NCBI GenBank assembly: GCA_014338405.1
Contig: JTDE01002134.1
Location: forward strand, 50,071 to 114,070
Origin: Paragonimus skrjabini miyazakii
Lineage: Eukaryota; Platyhelminthes; Trematoda; Plagiorchiida; Troglotrematidae
Reading direction: 5' to 3'
DNA: 64,000 nt
In this document: piece by piece, positions 59,113 to 64,000 of the stretch
How the letters are laid out: each line of letters opens with the position of its first letter
Numbering within the stretch: position 1 is the stretch's first letter
Made by a program: the position numbers and the translations under genes
The notes under the pieces: generated by a model
Databases searched by the model: none
Told to the model about the DNA's origin: nothing
Seen by the model: only the letters and a program-made list of their open reading frames with translations

Positions 59113-60425
59113 CTATCCGTCTTGAGCGTTAAATTTGTTCGACCTACCAAAACATGACTCGGGGGTAATAGATCTCAGACACGAACGAGCGAATTCCAAT
59201 GATATTGCGACCATCACAATTATGACGCTGGTGCCTGTAGACTTGTCTTGCAGTTACAGACGTGTTCGCACCATCACCGGCTTTCTTTAAGTCACACTGC
59301 CGTTGATGGTATAGGGTGCATCGAATTCTACCAGCATCGGAGAGAAAGACGAAACGGCATGCCAATCTGACTACCACCCGTAAGTTCCGGGAGATTTTAA
59401 TGATTTCAAAGTCAGATGGCATTAGGATGTGTTAGTAGCAGAGGACCTGGTCACAACTTCTTCCACTTTTTCAGCCAGTTTATATCAGCACAGATTACTG
59501 ACGTGTCCAGAAGACGCCGCAGTTGCGAAGTGACCTCAACGCTAGACCTACTTATAGCACTCCATAACAGTCCTATCACAAACGCATCGCCTGCAACACA
59601 GCTCGAATAGAGTGATCGTGTTGGGGGTTGTTTTTCACTCAACTGTTCTCTTTCTAAGTGAAACCAACTTTTTCACACAAATGGTGATAATAAACTAGAA
59701 ATGGACATTGATAGAACGACCTGGAACCTATCGGTTTTTGCAGAGAACATCGATACTTTGTGTGTAAGCTACGTTAACAATCTTCGGGGTCGCACAGAAT
59801 GAAATGTTACTATTAATTTAGTTGGAGGACGGGGCCAGAGGCCACAAGTCCGTCTCATATTCAAGACAGCGTTCCGGCGCAAGCATATGGCTTCGAAGAC
59901 ATATATTCGATAAAAAAGATTTAAAAGCTTCATGTTACATAAACGAGCCCGAAACATAGTATTTGAGAACAAAATATTTGCTTGCTTAACATATGGGCTC
60001 AATTTGGCACGCACGCTTTGGCGGAACATTGAGTAGATTTATGGTTATGCCGAGGCCAAGTTCTCCCCGAGGACGGAATATTGGACCAAATTTTCCTACA
60101 AAAGAGAAGACATATCGATCGACAAAACCGTTGCTGATGCGTTTATGCTAGAATTTCGGAGTTTGTCTCCCAGAGGATAGAATGCCCGAGCCTCTCCCAA
60201 CTCTGAAGGTGTTTGTGGTGGAGACCCCATGATTTTGAGGAAGCTCTATCCTCGCTAAACAGCATGAACTCCACAGTACCCGACACTGCTTACCCAGACA
60301 CTCTGAAAACTTGACCAACATTTTGGCATTGCCCTTACCCAGATATGCAGCCTGACTTTGAATGAATGTGTAGTTGTAGGGGTGGAAAAAAGGAAGAAAA
60401 GTGTAGTTCCCAGGAAACATCTAGC
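59113..60425. other. No recognised gene
   Basis: Contains GAAGACATATCGATCGACA near 60105, similar to the 3' flank of the hammerheads, but no core. The rest may be the 3' untranslated part of the LINE to its right. Confidence 0.45.
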
Positions 60426-60429
60426 CCTC

Positions 60430-63400
60430 AACTATAAATAACACACTAGCCTGTTCCCGCTACTAGGGTTCCCTGAAACGGTCTGTTTGAGACAGTTTGT
60501 TGTTTTCCTGGTACTTGCTTTCACCCCATCTAGACTTGATTTATTGCATACTAAAGGAACCCTTTGAAAATCGACATCATTCTGTGAGAGGATGGCCTCG
60601 AAATCTGTGCTCATTTCGGGGAGGGGGAAATCTGCTCTGAGTTCCTCGCGGACACTTTGGTAAAGGACCGACGGATTGACCCAATCACTCTCCTGGGTTC
60701 AACGTAGTTCTGTTTTGTGGAAGCCTGTTTTAAGAATGTTTGGCACTAGCAATCCGAGGTCACGTCTGTTATTACATCTTGTTAACAAGTGGCTTCCAAC
60801 ATAATGTGCACTGACATCCCCGCCCCCCAGGTGCATAATAAAGCATTTCTGTGGGTTGAAAGGCAAGCTTCACTGAACTGCTTAAGTTGACATCGTGTCT
60901 AAGCGGTGTTGCAATTATTTACTATCCCCACCTAAAGAAACCTCAATTCATATTTTCATGTCATCGGCAAGGACGGGAACAGGTGGCCGCAACTGGTCCA
61001 ACAGATAGTCCACGAAAACCAAATACAACAAGGGCTCGTGCACTGACCCTTGTGGCACACCACTTGAAGCAGACAGCCATTCAAATAAGTGCTGGTCGAC
61101 CCTGACATCGAGTGGCCTGCCATGAAGGAAGTCTGTGATTCAGTTTATAAAAGACGGGCTGACAGAGTATGCCAACTGCTTGATGAACGAATGGTTATAT
61201 GGTACTCTGTTGAAAGCCTTGCCGAAGTCCAGAAACACAACGTTCAGAGTCTTGCCGTTAGTTGTTGTCTACACCCATTGCTGTTTGGTAAGCAGGACGT
61301 TTGTTAAGCAGGACCTTCCTCTCCGGAATCTGTTCTGCTCCTCACTGAAGATCGGGCGTTGGTCCAGATGCCCTGGAGACAACGGGCTATCAGCCGCTTC
61401 ATGAACTTACCAGGCGCGCCAGGTTAGCATACTGATCGAAAGTTGATAGCTACCGACCGTCCTCCTCCTTTGTACACAAGCACAACCACTGGTTGTTTTT
61501 ACCCTTTTGGCAGTTTGTCTTCATTCAAAGATCGCTCATACATGTCCGTCAGGAGCACAGATAATTCTACCGCCACTTCCGGACCTGGGGACCTGTTGAC
61601 ATTAACCGACCTTAACCCGCATCCAACGCCGTCAGCGCTGGAGAGCATTTCGATAAAGCATGATCCAGCCCCGTCGAGCAAGACAGACTGAGCACTATCC
61701 TAGTAGCAGATCGGAGGGTAATGTCAACTCATTTGCTCAGCCTTTTCCAAATTCCCAATAGTCTCGTTTTTATGCCCATCTATCAGTGCCGGGTTTTCCG
61801 TCTCGATTCTGATTGATCGACGGATGTACGCCCAAGGCCGCTTGGGTGCTTTTGCCGATTTCGCAGCCAACCTTTCTGTATACTGCAGAAGCTCTCTCAG
61901 GTTCGTGATATTACGTTCACTCCGTGATTTCGGTACGCATCGTATGAAACATGACCAGCCCAGTAGCTGTCAGTGTCTGCGCAATTCAACATCGCAATGT
62001 CGCAATTTGTTATCGAACCACTGTGACCCTTCAGACTGGAGACGACTACGAGAAATCTGTGCGAACCGTTCCGCGAGAGTCAGCAGATTGTCTCTAATTT
62101 CGCATCAGCGCTTACTAACCGTGATCATACTACCGCCCCAGTCGTAGATGTGTGCGACCTTCTTCATATCTTTGAATGGAGTTCGCCAGATATTCCGTCG
62201 AAACTGGGTGGGTGTTGCCCGCAGTTCGCCTCTTGCCCGTCACACGTCCAATAGCACATGGTTATTCCTCCATTCTGGAGACAAATATATACGCATTTGA
62301 CGTCGGACTTCAGTGCAGAGAACGCTAAATTCAACTTGGAGTGGCATCCGGCATGCAACCGTGTGGACCTCTCACGTGAAGGTACAAGCACGCCTCGTCA
62401 ACGACCAATCGAAGCAGTGTCTCTGAAAAACGGTTTAAATCATTAGTTCATACTTGTATTCGCCAGCTGGTGTTACGTGCGTTCAAGTCTCCGGATATCA
62501 GACGGTGGTTAGTTGCTCCAAAAACCTCTAGATCTAACAGTTGAGCTGGGAGCGATTCAGGGGATCTCCATATAACACCGAGCATGGTGCGGCTGCTCCG
62601 TGTTAATTTTACCATGCACCACGGTCCATCATGTGTGCTGTCAGCGTTGACTCTGGCTAGCACCAGAGGAGCGGGAATGTTATCACAAATAAGGAGCGTA
62701 ACTCCCCTTGTTTGCCGAACACTAACACTAGAGTGGAAGAAAGGGTATCCATGGCTGGAGACCTCGGCGTCCTCCACTTCTTCCGGCAACCACGTCTCAG
62801 CTAGGGTCATGGCTGCTGGGTTGTTAATTGTAACTCACTCCTACGTCTTACCTATCTTGTTTTAAAGACCCTGAATGTTTCAGCATAACAATCTGTTCCC
62901 ATCTAAGCTTGCTTCTCTGTCTCCAGAAAGGAGAGTGGAGAGAGGTATTGCCGGAAACTCCGCCGTTCCTTCTTGCCCAAGGGGAAGATGGGGAACATAA
63001 CAGGCTTACCTCAGACTTAAGGGTATCTACACCTGACCGAAAAACCCTGAAGTAATAGACCGTAATTCCCATCGTATTTTCTGCAGTGCAGTTCTTTTTG
63101 GGTCGCCTTCAGGCGTTCATGACCCTCTGGAACCAAGTCTTTCGCTATGTGCACGCCCACACACCGCGCTTCTGGCAACCGTTCCAGAAGCAAACATGCT
63201 TTTGATGCAGTTCCTAAAACAACTTTGAGTGGCCCCCGTGACGTACTAATAGCACCCGCCGTCCGGCCATGGGGAAACGCTGCGACCTCTGAACCGATGA
63301 TATATGCGGCCATCTTTGACTTGATTTCCCGATGGTGTCTACCTCCGGTTTTCTTCTTACCGAGTGGAGCTGGGTCCTTTAAGGCTCTCACAACCATATG

Positions 63401-63430
63401 CTCTGGGAGCCGCGCCATTGCATCCTACGG
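60430..63430 (-). mobile_element. CR1-like LINE with ORF1 tail, endonuclease and RT
   Basis: Minus strand, 5' to 3'. An ORF1-like C-terminus (63418-63017) has SRGPLKVVLGTAS, ARCVGVHIAKDLVPEG and RKYDGNYGLLLQGF, the R/KVVL...A...P...R.R..EL..R...G..GL pattern of CR1 ORF1 proteins. The endonuclease (62810-62450) has TLAETWL and ISGDLNARNTSW. The RT has TDMYERSLNEDKLPKGWK, VVLVYKGG (about 61450), then GVPQGSVHEPLLYLVFVDYL and LADDMKI (61060-60960, palm motif intact), followed by NPQKCFIMHLGG and RRDLGLLVPNILKT down to about 60430. It is the most complete LINE here. Frameshifts and stops still divide it. Confidence 0.86.
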
Positions 63431-64000
63431 GGCAACGTAATTCCAGCCAGTCCGAACAACTCCTCTCAAGGCAATTGTATGGCTCAACGATGACTGACTA
63501 GCAGGTACGATGTAGCCATCCGACATACATTGCACAACGTAGGGCTTGGGTCCGTTTCCAGACACTCTGTGATGGTTCCAGAAATACATAAATGAAGTAG
63601 TTGAATTAGCTCAACCCCAGAGCTAGCTTCGACGCAATAGTACTAAAGACCGAACTAGGCAAAGCAAGTAATTTATCCTTCGAGCGCAATTGTGCAACTT
63701 GTAGTCAGCAATGTAATAAAACAACAGTAATGAGAAATCGGTTAAATGACAATCACCACACACTCCTTCTATAGTTTAGACACGACGAATGCTCTTCCAT
63801 AGAGCCAAGAGTCATTTTCTGATAACCTGGAGGAAAATGTTCTGCCAGCTGGTCGACCACAAAAATCACCTAACTCGATGTGAGAGTAAATATATACATA
63901 ACCCCCAAACTCGTTTTGCTCTTCAAATTGAGAAAAAACCAAACCACGTTGTTATAGGGTATTGTACACATTTTAATATTCCGCTTTATTGTTATATACT
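63431..64000. other. No recognised gene
   Basis: May hold the ORF1 N-terminal part or leader of the LINE; nothing certain. Confidence 0.4.

Overview
This is eukaryotic DNA from an intron-rich, AT-leaning genome full of retroelements. The best-supported host gene, the repeat types and the ribozyme-bearing SINEs together point to a flatworm, most likely a digenean trematode (fluke). The phylum is inferred from family resemblance, because no database search was possible. One run of 100 Ns (33034-33133) shows that this is a draft scaffold.

Left part (about 1-14.5 kb): six coding exons on the minus strand form the regulatory (ACT) domain and the first half of the catalytic domain of an aromatic amino acid hydroxylase. 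The residues are those of tryptophan hydroxylase (TPH), the rate-limiting enzyme of serotonin synthesis. Exon order, reading phase and GT/AG boundaries agree at every junction that can be tested. At least one exon between 2457 and 9654 was not found. The iron-binding exons would lie beyond the left edge, and the N-terminal exons were not recognised. The introns hold decayed copies of a tRNA-derived SINE carrying a hammerhead ribozyme.

Middle (about 15-43 kb): no confident host gene. Recognised items are a SINE with an apparently intact hammerhead ribozyme (15.7 kb, minus), a second copy with one core mutation (40.2 kb, plus), two Penelope-like element (PLE) pieces with reverse transcriptase and GIY-YIG parts (22.5-23.3 and 24.7-26.25 kb), a second tRNA-like SINE family (29.9 kb), LTR-like repeats (36.7 and 37.8 kb), the integrase tail and an LTR of a BEL/Pao-like element (39.2-39.8 kb), and an RTE-like endonuclease fragment (42.6-43.2 kb).

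Right part (about 43-64 kb): mostly dead non-LTR retrotransposons. Two related CR1-like copies on the minus strand (43.3-46.9 and 50.6-53.1 kb) share a long 3' untranslated region and a TTA-repeat tail. The first carries a nested 407-bp solo LTR with a 5-bp target duplication. A plus-strand CR1-like reverse transcriptase follows at 55.6-57.5 kb. A head-to-head pair of tRNA-like SINEs at 58.0-58.5 kb lies next to a PLE GIY-YIG endonuclease fragment and a second type of minimal hammerhead ribozyme. A longer CR1-like element with ORF1 tail, endonuclease and reverse transcriptase fills 60.4-63.4 kb (minus).

The notable theme is small self-cleaving RNAs linked to retroelements. At least two structurally distinct hammerhead families are present: one in a tRNA-SINE, and one beside PLE and tRNA-like SINE sequence. 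The window holds both intact and decaying copies. All boundaries and structures were read by eye.
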